A model generated the notes under the pieces. It was given only the letters and a program-made list of their open reading frames with translations, was not told where the DNA came from and ran no database searches. Positions 16,124 through 25,449 of a stretch of 64,000 bases of DNA are shown one piece after another. This DNA is from Psychrobacillus sp. FSL K6-4046 (GTDB lineage Bacteria > Bacillota > Bacilli > Bacillales_A > Planococcaceae): NCBI RefSeq assembly GCF_038624605.1, contig NZ_CP152020.1:3155312-3219311 (forward strand), in the 5' to 3' direction. A program made the translations under genes and the position numbers. Positions within the stretch are counted from its first letter, which is position 1, and each line of letters starts with the position of its first letter.

Positions 16124-17713
16124 TTAATTTACTTTCTTTGGTCCGTTCCAATACATTTCTCGTAGACGGAATTTTTGTAGCTTACCAGTAGCGGTTTTAG
16201 GAAGTGCCTCTACAAAATCAACTGCTTTTGGAGCTTTAAAGTGAGCCATTTTAGAGCGACAATAATCAATTAGCTCTTGTTCTGTAATGCTACTTTCCGG
16301 CTGAAGTACGACAACTGCCTTTGGTACCTCACCCCACTTTTCATCAGGTACCGCAATGACAGCTACTTCTAATATATCTGGATGCTTATAAAGCACACCT
16401 TCTATTTCAGTAGAAGAAATATTCTCTCCTCCTGAAATGATCATATCCTTAATACGATCTTGTATCTCAATATATCCATCTGGATAGGTAACTGCTAAAT
16501 CACCTGTATAAAACCAACCATCTTTAATCGCTTCGGCAGTTTTTTCCGGGTCCTTATAATATCCTTCCATTACTACGTTGCCACGTGTAATAATTTCTCC
16601 TAGCTCCTTACCGTTCCATTCAACCTCCTTGCCATCCTCCTGATTAACGACCTTTGTTTCTCCATTAAACGCTAACTCGATTCCTTGTCTCGCCTTAACA
16701 GTAGATTGTTCATCTACAGTTAGATCATTAAATTCTTTTTTCCATTCGCAATATAGAATGAATGGAGATGTTTCCGTTAGACCGTATACATGCATCATAT
16801 TAAGTCCAAGGATTGATTGCGCTTTTGCGATTAACGCCGCGGCAGGCGGAGCCCCTGCAGTAGCCATACGCGGATTAGTTGTGATTTTCACATCTTTTGC
16901 CTTCGGTTCATTAACAAGCATATTAACAACGGTTGGAGCACCGCATAATAAAGATATTTTATGCTTTTCAAATAAATCTAGTATTAACGGAGGATCTACT
17001 TTTCGCAAACAAATATGGGTAGCCCCTACTGCTGTGAGTGCCCAGACTCCTCCCCAGCCATTTGCATGAAACATAGGTAAAGTATGAAGATACACATCAT
17101 CGTGATTTACATTTAAATGATACATAAAGTTTGCTGCGTTCAAATAATTTCCTCGATGTGTCAGCATAACCCCTTTTGGCTTAGAGGTCGTTCCACTTGT
17201 ATAGTTTAAGGTAAGCAGCTGATTTTCATCTATCTCTGGGAATTCTATTACCTCTTTCCCTGCTGTGATAAAGTCCTCATAATCCTTTGCTTTCAATGTA
17301 TGACTATGTCCGGCAACAGCCACTACTACGATTTGGTCAAAAGGTAGATCTTCCGCTATCTTCTCAATCGGGCCTGTAAACTCTGCATCTACTATCAACA
17401 TCTTAGAGTCGCTATGCTTGATAATATACTCAATATCCTCCGCATTAAGACGGTAATTTAATGGTACCATTACTGCTCCCAGCTGACAGATCCCATAAAA
17501 GCACTCCAGCATATAATGAGTGTTAGGAAGCATAACTGCTACATGATTCCCTTTTCGAATACCTGCCTTGTATAAAGAATAGGATAGCTGGTCAGCACGC
17601 TGTGAAAATTGCTTATATGTAAATTCCTTTTCTCCATCAATTACAGCTACTTTTTCCGGATAATACTTAACTGCTCTTCGTTTCCAATCTAACGGCGTTA
17701 ACGGTGAGAACAT
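16124..17713 (-). CDS. Acyl-CoA synthetase (AMP-binding, class I adenylate-forming)
   Basis: The 529-residue protein has the complete adenylation-ligase motif set: YTSGTTSKPKGVMLTH (about residue 167), YGLTE, the YTGDL segment and the C-terminal lysine in KTATGKLQKFRLR. It activates a carboxylic acid to its CoA thioester through an acyl-adenylate. Size and motifs fit medium or long-chain fatty acyl-CoA ligases. GGAGCTGG precedes ATG 17713. It lies 50 bp downstream of the racemase gene on the same strand, so the pair probably activates and epimerises a branched or 2-methyl acyl substrate. Chain-length preference is unknown. Confidence 0.92.
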   Translation of the reverse strand: MFSPLTPLDWKRRAVKYYPEKVAVIDGEKEFTYKQFSQRADQLSYSLYKAGIRKGNHVAVMLPNTHYMLECFYGICQLGAVMVPLNYRLNAEDIEYIIKHSDSKMLIVDAEFTGPIEKIAEDLPFDQIVVVAVAGHSHTLKAKDYEDFITAGKEVIEFPEIDENQLLTLNYTSGTTSKPKGVMLTHRGNYLNAANFMYHLNVNHDDVYLHTLPMFHANGWGGVWALTAVGATHICLRKVDPPLILDLFEKHKISLLCGAPTVVNMLVNEPKAKDVKITTNPRMATAGAPPAAALIAKAQSILGLNMMHVYGLTETSPFILYCEWKKEFNDLTVDEQSTVKARQGIELAFNGETKVVNQEDGKEVEWNGKELGEIITRGNVVMEGYYKDPEKTAEAIKDGWFYTGDLAVTYPDGYIEIQDRIKDMIISGGENISSTEIEGVLYKHPDILEVAVIAVPDEKWGEVPKAVVVLQPESSITEQELIDYCRSKMAHFKAPKAVDFVEALPKTATGKLQKFRLREMYWNGPKKVN

Positions 17714-17763
17714 AATTACCAGCTCCTTTTCTTTGCTTTTATTTTATTTGAGTAGATTCATTC

Positions 17764-18957
17764 TTATGCTTTGATTTCTCCAAAAACACCCTTTTCGGCA
17801 AGGGACTGAATCTCTGGCAAGTCCATTCCTAAACTCTTCAATATTTCCTGAGTATGCTTACCTGTTGAAACACCTGCAAAGCGGTACTCTGGCCTACTTG
17901 CTGAGAATTTTATAGGGAAAGCAATTTGCTGTTGCTCTCCTCCTTCACTTTTCGGCACAGTGGTCACCATATTTCTAGCCAGTATTTGAGGGTGCTGAAC
18001 TGCTTCGCCAAAGCTTAATACTGGCTCTACACAGCCATCAAAATCATCCCCAAGAATACTAATCCATTCGTCAAAGTTTCTTGCCTTAAATTCCTTTGTC
18101 ACGATTTCTTTGAATGCCTGCTGGTCTTCCATATTATTGCTGTTGCTAAGCTTTATAAGATTTCTATCTCCTAATAGCTCACAAAGTTTTTGCTGAAACT
18201 TCGGCTCTAAACTTCCAACTGAAAAATAACGACTATCTTTTGTCTCATAGTAATCATAAAAGGTTCCGCCATTTAACAGCATTTCCTCTTCCTTCGGATT
18301 TTCCCCGCCAACTAGAAAATTCGGTCCATACATAGCGTTCAAGGAAAAAGCAACATCTGTGAGGCTTACATCAATATGCTGTCCTTCTCCAGTACTATGT
18401 CGATGATAAACAGCTGCAAGGATTCCAATGACAGCTGGCATGGATCCTCCAGCTAGATCTGCCACTTGAATACCTCCAGGAACAGGTGCCTGATTTTTTC
18501 GAGCAGAGTAGCTAGCTACTCCAGCTATAGATAAATAGTTGATATCGTGTCCTGCTCTATTTCGAAGAGGACCAGTTTGTCCATATCCTGTAATGGAACA
18601 GAAAATGATCTTAGGGTTTATTTCCTTTAACTTTTCATAGCCAATCCCGAGCTTATCCATAACACCGGGGCGAAACTGCTCAATGACAATGTCATATTCC
18701 TCTATTAGCCTATAGATAATATCCTTCGATTCTGCTAGTTTTAAATCTATTGCTAGCGATCGCTTAGAGCGGTTTAGATGAGCAAATGTTGCAGAAACCT
18801 CACCATCCTTAGGCTCAATATGCTTTAAAAAATCCTCTCGATTTGGAGCCTCGATTTTAATGACATCTGCTCCCATGTCGGCTAACATCATCGTGGCAAA
18901 AGGTCCCGGCAGAAGAGTAGAGAAATCTAAAATCTTTAACCCATTCAATATCCCCAT
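17764..18957 (-). CDS. Alpha-methylacyl-CoA racemase-like class III CoA-transferase family protein
   Basis: The 397-residue protein belongs to the CaiB/BaiF fold. The residues used for proton transfer by alpha-methylacyl-CoA racemase appear to be present: His137 in GHDINYLS, Asp167 in VADLAGG and Glu251 in SLEPKF, at spacings matching the mycobacterial enzyme. This favours racemase over CoA-transferase. It would interconvert 2R and 2S methyl-branched acyl-CoAs before beta-oxidation. It is the first gene of a two-gene operon with the acyl-CoA ligase. Confidence 0.82.
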   Translation of the reverse strand: MGILNGLKILDFSTLLPGPFATMMLADMGADVIKIEAPNREDFLKHIEPKDGEVSATFAHLNRSKRSLAIDLKLAESKDIIYRLIEEYDIVIEQFRPGVMDKLGIGYEKLKEINPKIIFCSITGYGQTGPLRNRAGHDINYLSIAGVASYSARKNQAPVPGGIQVADLAGGSMPAVIGILAAVYHRHSTGEGQHIDVSLTDVAFSLNAMYGPNFLVGGENPKEEEMLLNGGTFYDYYETKDSRYFSVGSLEPKFQQKLCELLGDRNLIKLSNSNNMEDQQAFKEIVTKEFKARNFDEWISILGDDFDGCVEPVLSFGEAVQHPQILARNMVTTVPKSEGGEQQQIAFPIKFSASRPEYRFAGVSTGKHTQEILKSLGMDLPEIQSLAEKGVFGEIKA

Positions 18958-18993
18958 TGTCTCACCTCTCTATTAAACTAATTTGGTGAAAGC

Positions 18994-19015
18994 ACTTACA
19001 AGTTTAATTGTAAGT
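18994..19015. promoter_or_regulatory. Inverted repeat upstream of the racemase-ligase operon
   Basis: ACTTACA and TGTAAGT are perfect 7-bp arms around 8 nt, 37 nt before the racemase start. A TetR- or GntR-type regulator site is plausible; no regulator gene is adjacent. The rest of the 403-bp gap up to 19360 is AT-rich with two small hairpins and a decayed repeat. Confidence 0.4.
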
Positions 19016-19179
19016 ATTAATTTAAATATTTTCAATAGTCTAACTAATTTCAACGTAGATAACCAACTTACAAATAATTAAATTATTTTTAAATAAAATG
19101 GATATTTATGTTAAAATTAACTTAAATAAGTCAAATGAATAAATAGCAGTTTATTATAAAACTGCTCCTACAATCAACA

Positions 19180-19222
19180 TGATGCTGTTATAAAAAGCAT
19201 CCGCCAGAGTGAAATCAATTCT
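19180..19222 (-). repeat. Decayed copy of the dispersed intergenic repeat
   Basis: On the minus strand the sequence AGAATTGATTTCACTCTGGC followed by GGATGCTTTT recalls the left end of the repeat at 20282 and 49295. It is short and degenerate. Confidence 0.35.
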
Positions 19223-19360
19223 ACTGTATTCCACAAATACCCTTCTAAATGTGCTAGTTTTTTTAAAATAAGAAATCATAAATTAATTAAAACTTATAAA
19301 ATCATCCAAGAGCCGGTTTAGTCACACGAATTACAAGTTAAACAACAAGGAGGGGAAAAG

Positions 19361-19813
19361 TTGGCATACAATGCAAAAGTCCAGCGAGGAATTATGTTTT
19401 TTTTATTTGTAATGACGGTGGGTTTATTACTTTCAAATATTATAGGGAATAATTTTTCCAAAGGATTGTTATATTTTCATATTATTATTCTTTTATTTTC
19501 ACTGTTTTCATTTTTTATTCAATATAAACTGGAAATAAAGGATGGTTATCTGACGTATCAATTCCTATTCATCAAAATGCCTCTTTATAAACGAGTCATA
19601 CACCCCTACCAAATAATAAATATTAAATTTGTCCGTTTTGGTTGGTCTACTAAAGGTGCTATTATACAAATCAATAAGGGCCTCAATATTCGTGTTTTTA
19701 ACTTCGAGCCTAACAACGTATTCTTAGATTTACTCGATTTTGCAAATCAAAATTCTATATCAATCCAAAAAACTAAAGATTATCAAATTTTAGAACGAAT
19801 GAAGGAAACTTAG
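19361..19813 (+). CDS. Membrane protein with PH-like domain, two spans
   Basis: The 150-residue protein has two hydrophobic segments (about residues 10-30 and 35-55), then a beta-rich cytoplasmic region (YKLEIKDGYLTYQFLF, then YQIINIKFVRFGWST). This layout matches small bacterial PH-domain membrane proteins. The function is unknown. The start is TTG 19361 after a strong AAGGAGGGG. It is followed 55 bp later by a small lipoprotein gene on the same strand. Confidence 0.65.
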   Translation: MAYNAKVQRGIMFFLFVMTVGLLLSNIIGNNFSKGLLYFHIIILLFSLFSFFIQYKLEIKDGYLTYQFLFIKMPLYKRVIHPYQIINIKFVRFGWSTKGAIIQINKGLNIRVFNFEPNNVFLDLLDFANQNSISIQKTKDYQILERMKET

Positions 19814-19868
19814 TCAATAGTCTCTCTGAATCTTTACATATGATGAATCTAACGAGGGAGCGTTTGTG

Positions 19869-20186
19869 TTGAAAATTAAAATTACAATAAGTTTTATATC
19901 ATTGATTTGTTTATTTTTGGCTGGTTGTGCTGATGATTACCAAGAAAGTTTTACTTTCTCAGGAACTGTCGAGGAATTAGACGCTCAAGAAGAGATATTA
20001 GTTATTAAAGAACACAACAACATTTATAAGGGCACACGAGGAGGAAATGTATACGAAATACCTGTTGGTGATGTGAAGAGGTATAATATTGGTCAAAATG
20101 TCGAAGTAACTGTCTTTTCTAATACGGATGAAGATGTTTGGGATGTAAATCATATGAATTTTGATATAAATATAGTCAAAGAATAA
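19869..20186 (+). CDS. Small lipoprotein of unknown function
   Basis: About 105 residues, with a signal peptide ending in the lipobox LFLAGC, so the mature protein should be tethered to the outer face of the membrane. The mature part (SGTVEELDAQEEILVIKE, then GQNVEVTVF) looks like a small OB-type beta-barrel, as in several Bacillus DUF lipoproteins. GAGGGAG lies 8 nt before TTG 19869; a GTG at 19866 is an equally near alternative. Confidence 0.65.
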   Translation: MKIKITISFISLICLFLAGCADDYQESFTFSGTVEELDAQEEILVIKEHNNIYKGTRGGNVYEIPVGDVKRYNIGQNVEVTVFSNTDEDVWDVNHMNFDINIVKE

Positions 20187-20281
20187 CCATGAGCTAGGAG
20201 ATACTTTTCTATTTTTTTGTTTGGCTATGTTAAAGAGTAGAGTTGATTTATGATGCAAAGAAATCTATAGAACAGAAATTA

Positions 20282-20419
20282 GAATTGATTTTTCGCACCA
20301 GCTGGACGCTTTCCTCTGGGTAAGCGATAAGCCATCACCCATCGCTTACGCGTGTGGTTGTGATGTCTTATCTGTCTCACTCATCCCGTAGGAGTCGCCG
20401 TCTTGCACTCCAATCAATA
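20282..20419 (+). repeat. Dispersed GC-rich intergenic repeat, intact copy
   Basis: This roughly 138-bp element begins GAATTGATTTTTCGCACCAG, contains GGACGCTTTCC and ends in GGAGTCGCCG followed by CTCCAATCAA. Its ends form an imperfect inverted repeat (TTGATT/AATCAA). An internal hairpin (TAAGCGAT/ATCGCTTA) is unique to this copy. It matches the repeat split by the IS110 element. The flanking DNA up to 20630 shows no gene. Confidence 0.8.
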
Positions 20420-20630
20420 AATGGGAACAGCTTTAATGCAACGATAAGTACTAATAAATTTACTCGCATAAACAACGCCGAAAAACTGTACCCAATCCCA
20501 ATTTCATAATCTATTTATAATCTTAATAATCATTTGAATGTCCCTTTTATAATGTTTACAGTCACTATAAAAAAGAATTTTCTTCACTAATGAGGGAAGT
20601 AGCTATGGTACACCACTTCTCTTTTAGTCT

Positions 20631-21407
20631 TTAGTGTAAATAGCGAAATGCCCTACTCAAAACCGTAGGCACCACTGAGGCATGGTTTTCATCCTGTGCT
20701 ATAAATATTTCCGTTTCTATACTTTCATGTAACACCCTATATAGATGTTTTGCATCCTCACACATAAAGCCTTCTTTGCTACCAACTGATATAAACAGTT
20801 TTTTATGTTGAAGATTGGTTTGCAAACGCACAAAATTTTCTGCTTCCTTATATAGCTCGTATTCATTCCACCATACAGAAGGACTTATCGGTAGGTAGCA
20901 GGAAAATAAGGCTGGTTGTTTAAATAATGTCCACAGAACAAAAAGGCCACTTAAGGAGTGACCAAAAAGTGCCTGATTCTGTTGGTTAACTGGATAATGC
21001 TTGTGTACATTCGGCATTAGCTCATCCTTTAAAAACGCTAGGAACTTCTCTGATCCACCATGCTCTCCTAATTCCTTCCCCTTTAAACGCTTTGGATAGA
21101 TATATGCTTCTGCCTTGGGAGTAAAATCAAAAAATCTTCTTTTGCGAGCATCCTCTTCCTTACCAGAATGTCCAATCCCAACCACAATGGAAGGAGAAAT
21201 ACGTGTTTTAAGGGGATTTTTCGATTGCAGCTTCACTACATCTCTTGCAAGCTGGAAATACCAGTTTCCATCTAGCACATAGTAGACAGGAAAACCCTCC
21301 TTAGGAGGCTCCACATTTGGGATTGAAACTTTTATATCATACAAATAGTTTGTGTGCTCGGAATCGATTTGAAAATGCTCTGTATTTTCTAACAGTACCT
21401 TATCCAT
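20631..21407 (-). CDS. Siderophore esterase-like alpha/beta hydrolase (BesA/IroE family)
   Basis: The 258-residue protein has the nucleophile elbow GHSLSG at about residues 150-155, a YYVLDGNWYF segment near the N-terminus and a late His in ENHASV. It belongs to the esterase D/Fes-like family that hydrolyses trilactone siderophores such as bacillibactin or enterobactin to free iron in the cytoplasm. It is the last gene of the Fur-controlled siderophore uptake operon, 3 nt after the ATPase stop, which strongly supports this role. Confidence 0.85.
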   Translation of the reverse strand: MDKVLLENTEHFQIDSEHTNYLYDIKVSIPNVEPPKEGFPVYYVLDGNWYFQLARDVVKLQSKNPLKTRISPSIVVGIGHSGKEEDARKRRFFDFTPKAEAYIYPKRLKGKELGEHGGSEKFLAFLKDELMPNVHKHYPVNQQNQALFGHSLSGLFVLWTLFKQPALFSCYLPISPSVWWNEYELYKEAENFVRLQTNLQHKKLFISVGSKEGFMCEDAKHLYRVLHESIETEIFIAQDENHASVVPTVLSRAFRYLH

Positions 21408-21410
21408 CTA

Positions 21411-22208
21411 TTAAACCTCCTCTAAAGTTTCGTATCCATAGCAAACAGGTGCCTCTGTTTCTTCATCGAACATAATCTTTGCATCTATTTGGAACACCTT
21501 TTTCATAACTTCCTTTGTTAATATTTCCTTAGGAGTACCCGTTGTAATAATCTCTCCGCCTCGCATTGCGATAAGCTCATCCGAAAAGCGAGCAGCATGG
21601 TTAATATCATGCAATACCATCACTACTGTACATTGATGCTTCTTATTTAGCTGCTCCACAATTTTCAACATCTCTAGCTGATGGGCCATATCTAGGTATG
21701 TGGTTGGTTCATCGAGCAGGAGAATTTCTGTTTCCTGTGCGAGTGCCATCGCAAGCCATACCTTTTGACGCTGACCACCTGATAGCTGGTTAATTTCCCT
21801 ATTGCGATATTCGATTGTTTTGGTGACAGTCATTGCCCATTCAATTACTTCCATATCTTTTTTTGATAGTGTTCCAATGTTTTTTCGATGTGGAAACCTT
21901 CCATAAGAGATTAACTCATCTACCTTTAATTGAGCAGGAGCTACAGGGCTTTGAGAAAGCAGAGTAAGCCTTTTCGCAATAGCCTTTGTAGGCATCGACA
22001 TCATATCTTCCCCATGTAAATAAACTTTTCCGTTCTTTTGCTGAAGAATACGTCCGATTGTTTTTAATAGAGTTGATTTTCCACATCCATTGGGACCAAT
22101 AATGGTCGTTATTTTCCCCTTTTGAATGGACGTATTTAAATTTGTAAACACTGTTTCTTTGTCATAGCCAGAGCTAAGCGCTTCAACGCGTAATATACTC
22201 TCTATCAT
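21411..22208 (-). CDS. Iron-siderophore ABC transporter ATP-binding protein
   Basis: This 265-residue FecE/FhuC-type ATPase has Walker A GPNGCGKST (about residue 38), signature LSGGQRQK (about 142), Walker B ILLLDEPT and the switch His in VLHDINH. It powers import through the two FecCD permeases encoded directly upstream. ATG 22208 follows AGGAGGATACC. It is related to YusV of B. subtilis, which energises several catechol siderophore systems. Confidence 0.94.
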   Translation of the reverse strand: MIESILRVEALSSGYDKETVFTNLNTSIQKGKITTIIGPNGCGKSTLLKTIGRILQQKNGKVYLHGEDMMSMPTKAIAKRLTLLSQSPVAPAQLKVDELISYGRFPHRKNIGTLSKKDMEVIEWAMTVTKTIEYRNREINQLSGGQRQKVWLAMALAQETEILLLDEPTTYLDMAHQLEMLKIVEQLNKKHQCTVVMVLHDINHAARFSDELIAMRGGEIITTGTPKEILTKEVMKKVFQIDAKIMFDEETEAPVCYGYETLEEV

Positions 22209-22218
22209 AGGTATCCTC

Positions 22219-23250
22219 CTATGCCTTCGTTTTGATTAATAAATATAAAAAGTAGGGAATTCCAATTATAGAAACAACGATTCCTACCGGCAGCTCGGAA
22301 GGCTCAAAAACAGTCTTAGCAATGTAATCTGAGAGTACCAATAGGAACATTCCGATTGCAGCACTCATGGGCACGACGAATCTATGCTTGATGCCAACTA
22401 ACCTTTTAGCAATATGTGGTGCCATCAACCCTATGAATCCAATCCCACCGGACACCGATACACAGGCACTGACAAGTCCTATACTACATAGTAATAGGAT
22501 GGATTTCTCTTTTTCTACTGAAATTCCAAGACTCTTCACATTAGCATCCTCTAACTGGAGATAATCTAACAAGTGACTCTTCCTATAAATCACAGAACTA
22601 AGGATAAGCACCCAAGGGAGGATGGATAAAACGAAAGCCCAGTTAGCATTATAAATACTCCCGGAAATCCAAACTGCGGCCATCTCATAGTCACTTGCAT
22701 TCATCTTAAGTGATACATATAAGGATAAGGCTCCGAAGCCACTACCTATTGCAATACCCGTGAGGATCAATCTTTGCATATCCAAAATTCCATTTTTCCA
22801 AGAAAAGATGAAAATAATTGAAGCTGCAAGCGCACCTCCCACAAAGCCAAAGAGTGGCATTAGAAAAATCGTATACCAGCCATCTTCCACAAAATTGGAA
22901 GCAGACATTTGAAAGAAGAACATAAAAATCACAATAGAAGCCCCTGCTCCAGCATTTATACCTAATATGCCTGGATCCGCTAAGCCGTTCCTTGTCACTC
23001 CTTGTATAACAGTTCCTGAAATCCCAAGACCGATTCCTACTAAGGCTGCAATGACAATCCTTGGTAATCTAAATTCAAATATAACCAAATCGTGTTTGTC
23101 ATTTGGATCAATTCGCAAAAAAGTTTTGAGAACCTCCAGGATCGTCATATCAAAGACGCCATTAGTAATGTGAAAATAGAAAGCGATAAGAGTCAACCCA
23201 ACAAAGATAGACAGCATCGTGATGAAACGTATAAACGGACCTTTATGCAC
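22219..23250 (-). CDS. Iron-siderophore ABC transporter permease (FecCD family)
   Basis: This 343-residue permease has nine or ten membrane segments and the FecCD signature region (RLPRIVIAALVGIGLGISG, and SGGIGFIGLMAPHIAKRLVG, which contacts the ATPase). The start is GTG 23250 and the gene overlaps the end of the preceding permease gene by 8 bp. It pairs with that permease as a heterodimer. Confidence 0.93.
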   Translation of the reverse strand: MHKGPFIRFITMLSIFVGLTLIAFYFHITNGVFDMTILEVLKTFLRIDPNDKHDLVIFEFRLPRIVIAALVGIGLGISGTVIQGVTRNGLADPGILGINAGAGASIVIFMFFFQMSASNFVEDGWYTIFLMPLFGFVGGALAASIIFIFSWKNGILDMQRLILTGIAIGSGFGALSLYVSLKMNASDYEMAAVWISGSIYNANWAFVLSILPWVLILSSVIYRKSHLLDYLQLEDANVKSLGISVEKEKSILLLCSIGLVSACVSVSGGIGFIGLMAPHIAKRLVGIKHRFVVPMSAAIGMFLLVLSDYIAKTVFEPSELPVGIVVSIIGIPYFLYLLIKTKA

Positions 23251-24250
23251 GCTGTCCTCCCCCTCTCGTCCGAATTAGATAAAGGAAGAAAGGAACACCA
23301 ATAATAGCCGTTACTACACCAACGGGAGTCTCAAATGGAAAGTTGATAAAGCGACTAATTACATCACAAAAAGCTAAAAACAACGCTCCGATTGCTGCAG
23401 AGCATGGAATTAGAACTCTGTAGTCAACCCCTACAAGAAATCGAGTAATATGAGGAATTATTAATCCAACAAACCCTATCTTTCCTACTAAGGCAACTGC
23501 CGTACCAGTCAGGCAAACTACCGCAAGAATACTAATGATTTTGACCATTTTTGTTCGTTGCCCTAAACCTACTGCAATGTCATCACCTAACGAGGCAATG
23601 GTAATTGACTTCGAAATCCCTAATGCTAGCATTAACCCGATTAGACCAAAAGGAATGGACAGCCATAGCATATCAGGATTTACTATATGTAATTTTGCGT
23701 TATACCAAACACTAACGCTTTGAGACACTTGAAAGTACATCGCAATAGCAGAAGCTATACTGCTTAAAAATGTTCCAATGACTGTTCCAATAATGGCCAA
23801 TCGAACAGGTGATAAACCACCCTTTATCAAGGAGCCAAAACCAAAGACAAGACCTGCACCAATAGCAGAGCCAATCATCGAAAGAATAATCATTTGATAG
23901 TTAGGAAGCCCCGGGAAAAAGACCATTGCTATTGTAATAACAAATGCCGATCCATCGTTTACTCCCATTATAGAAGGAGATGCCAAATAATTTTGTGTAA
24001 TCCCTTGCATAATTGCCCCAGCAACAGCTAGAAAAGCTCCAACCAATAAAGCAGCGATTACGCGTGGTAATCGTGATGTCATAATAATGTTATGGTCCAC
24101 ATTATTTCCATCGAATTGCGTAATCGCCTGCCAAACTGTTAATAGACTAATATCTTTAGCACCATATAAAATAGATAAAGCTATTGCTAGTACGATGAAC
24201 AGTGGAGAAACTATTAAAATGATGACAGCTAACGTATTTTTGTTTTTCAT
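23243..24250 (-). CDS. Iron-siderophore ABC transporter permease (FecCD family)
   Basis: This 335-residue FecCD permease has an N-terminal span, TSRLPRVIAALLVGAFLAVAG and GKIGFVGLIIPHITRFLVG, the latter being the coupling-helix region. It is the first permease of the operon, 18 nt after the binding-protein stop. Two distinct permease genes in tandem are the norm for Bacillus siderophore systems such as Feu and YfiZ-YfhA. Confidence 0.93.
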   Translation of the reverse strand: MKNKNTLAVIILIVSPLFIVLAIALSILYGAKDISLLTVWQAITQFDGNNVDHNIIMTSRLPRVIAALLVGAFLAVAGAIMQGITQNYLASPSIMGVNDGSAFVITIAMVFFPGLPNYQMIILSMIGSAIGAGLVFGFGSLIKGGLSPVRLAIIGTVIGTFLSSIASAIAMYFQVSQSVSVWYNAKLHIVNPDMLWLSIPFGLIGLMLALGISKSITIASLGDDIAVGLGQRTKMVKIISILAVVCLTGTAVALVGKIGFVGLIIPHITRFLVGVDYRVLIPCSAAIGALFLAFCDVISRFINFPFETPVGVVTAIIGVPFFLYLIRTRGGGQRA

Positions 24251-24268
24251 AATTCATCGCACCTAACT

Positions 24269-25252
24269 TTACTTCGATAAATTCTCTATCGCTGCATCTA
24301 AGAATTTCACTTTAGACCAAGCAGTACCACCTTGCGCTAAAGGGTCTACTACGTTTACAAACACCTGTTCATTTTTCGCTGCTTCTATGCTACCGAAAAT
24401 CGGATTGGCTAAAAGCTCATCTAAAGCTGCTGCATTATCTGTATTTTCACTAGTTTCGAATTGAAGAAAAATGTAATCTGGGTTCGATTCAGCTAAAGCC
24501 TCAAGAGATAATTCTGATTGCGCCTCTGCTTTTGCAACTACATCTGGAACCTTCAGTCCTAAATCATTATAAAGAACTGGGTTAAAGTAAATAGATTCAG
24601 GATAAGCATTAATACTTCCTTTGCGTATACGTAATACAAGTGCTTCCTTATCCTTCAATGCTTCACCTAATTCAGCTTTAGCTTGTCCAGCTTTTTCCTC
24701 ATAGTCTGTGATAATTTTTTCTGCCTCTGCTTCTTTATCGCCTAATTGTCCTAAGAGAGTAAGATTTTCTTTCCAGTTCGTAGATACATGCGAATAAGGA
24801 ATCATCGTTTGAATTTTATTTAATGCTGTAACAACTTCTTTTCCATGCTTGGAAGAACCTAAAATAACATCGGGATTTAAATTTAGGATTGCCTCATTAT
24901 TGGGGGCAAACTTATCTCCAACCAGTGCTGCTCCTTCTAGCTCATCCGCTAAATAGGTAGGGATGGCATCTGCAATTGCAAGCACTCCTACTGGCTTAAT
25001 ACCTAAAATAGCCGCATCTTCCATGGACTCCAAGCTCGCTGCTACAATATTATTTACTTTGGAGGGTACTACATAGTCTTCCCCTAAATATGTAATTGTT
25101 TGTTCTGTATCTAACCCATCAGCTGAAGCTTCTGTTGATTCCGCTTCAACTTCAGCTTTTTCTGTAGAGCCTTTTTCCTTATCTCCACAAGCAGCTAAAC
25201 TTAGAGCTAGCACTGCTGTCGCGCCTAACATCCAATACTTTTTCATACTCAA
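24269..25252 (-). CDS. Iron-siderophore substrate-binding lipoprotein
   Basis: About 327 residues with a lipobox LSLAACG, an acidic linker and a PeripBP-type iron-complex binding domain (IVAASLESMEDAAILGIKPVG, then NLNPDVILG). It captures a ferric siderophore outside the membrane. AGGAG lies 9 nt before TTG 25252, preferred here. ATG 25261 is too close to that site and ATG 25246 is rather far, so the start is uncertain by a few codons. It heads the operon directly behind a Fur box. Siderophore specificity (catecholate likely, from the esterase) is inferred. Confidence 0.9.
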   Translation of the reverse strand: MSMKKYWMLGATAVLALSLAACGDKEKGSTEKAEVEAESTEASADGLDTEQTITYLGEDYVVPSKVNNIVAASLESMEDAAILGIKPVGVLAIADAIPTYLADELEGAALVGDKFAPNNEAILNLNPDVILGSSKHGKEVVTALNKIQTMIPYSHVSTNWKENLTLLGQLGDKEAEAEKIITDYEEKAGQAKAELGEALKDKEALVLRIRKGSINAYPESIYFNPVLYNDLGLKVPDVVAKAEAQSELSLEALAESNPDYIFLQFETSENTDNAAALDELLANPIFGSIEAAKNEQVFVNVVDPLAQGGTAWSKVKFLDAAIENLSK

Positions 25253-25277
25253 TAGTTTCATCTCCTACATTTTTAAT

Positions 25278-25305
25278 TGATAACGATTATCATTATCATG
25301 ATAAC
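25278..25305 (-). promoter_or_regulatory. Fur box
   Basis: GATAACGATTATCATTATC, with a further ATGATAACG, matches overlapping Fur 7-1-7 repeats of the form TGATAATNATTATCA. It lies just upstream of the siderophore operon, whose expression should be iron-repressed. Confidence 0.9.
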
Positions 25306-25449
25306 GTAAACTTTACTTTATTACAATAGTGATTTTAAAAACATATAATAATTAAATAATTGTACATATTTGATGGATTAGTAGTTTTGCTGACTACTAA
25401 TATGGGAATATTATATTTAAAATAGAAGTTTTATAGGAGGAGTTTTCTC

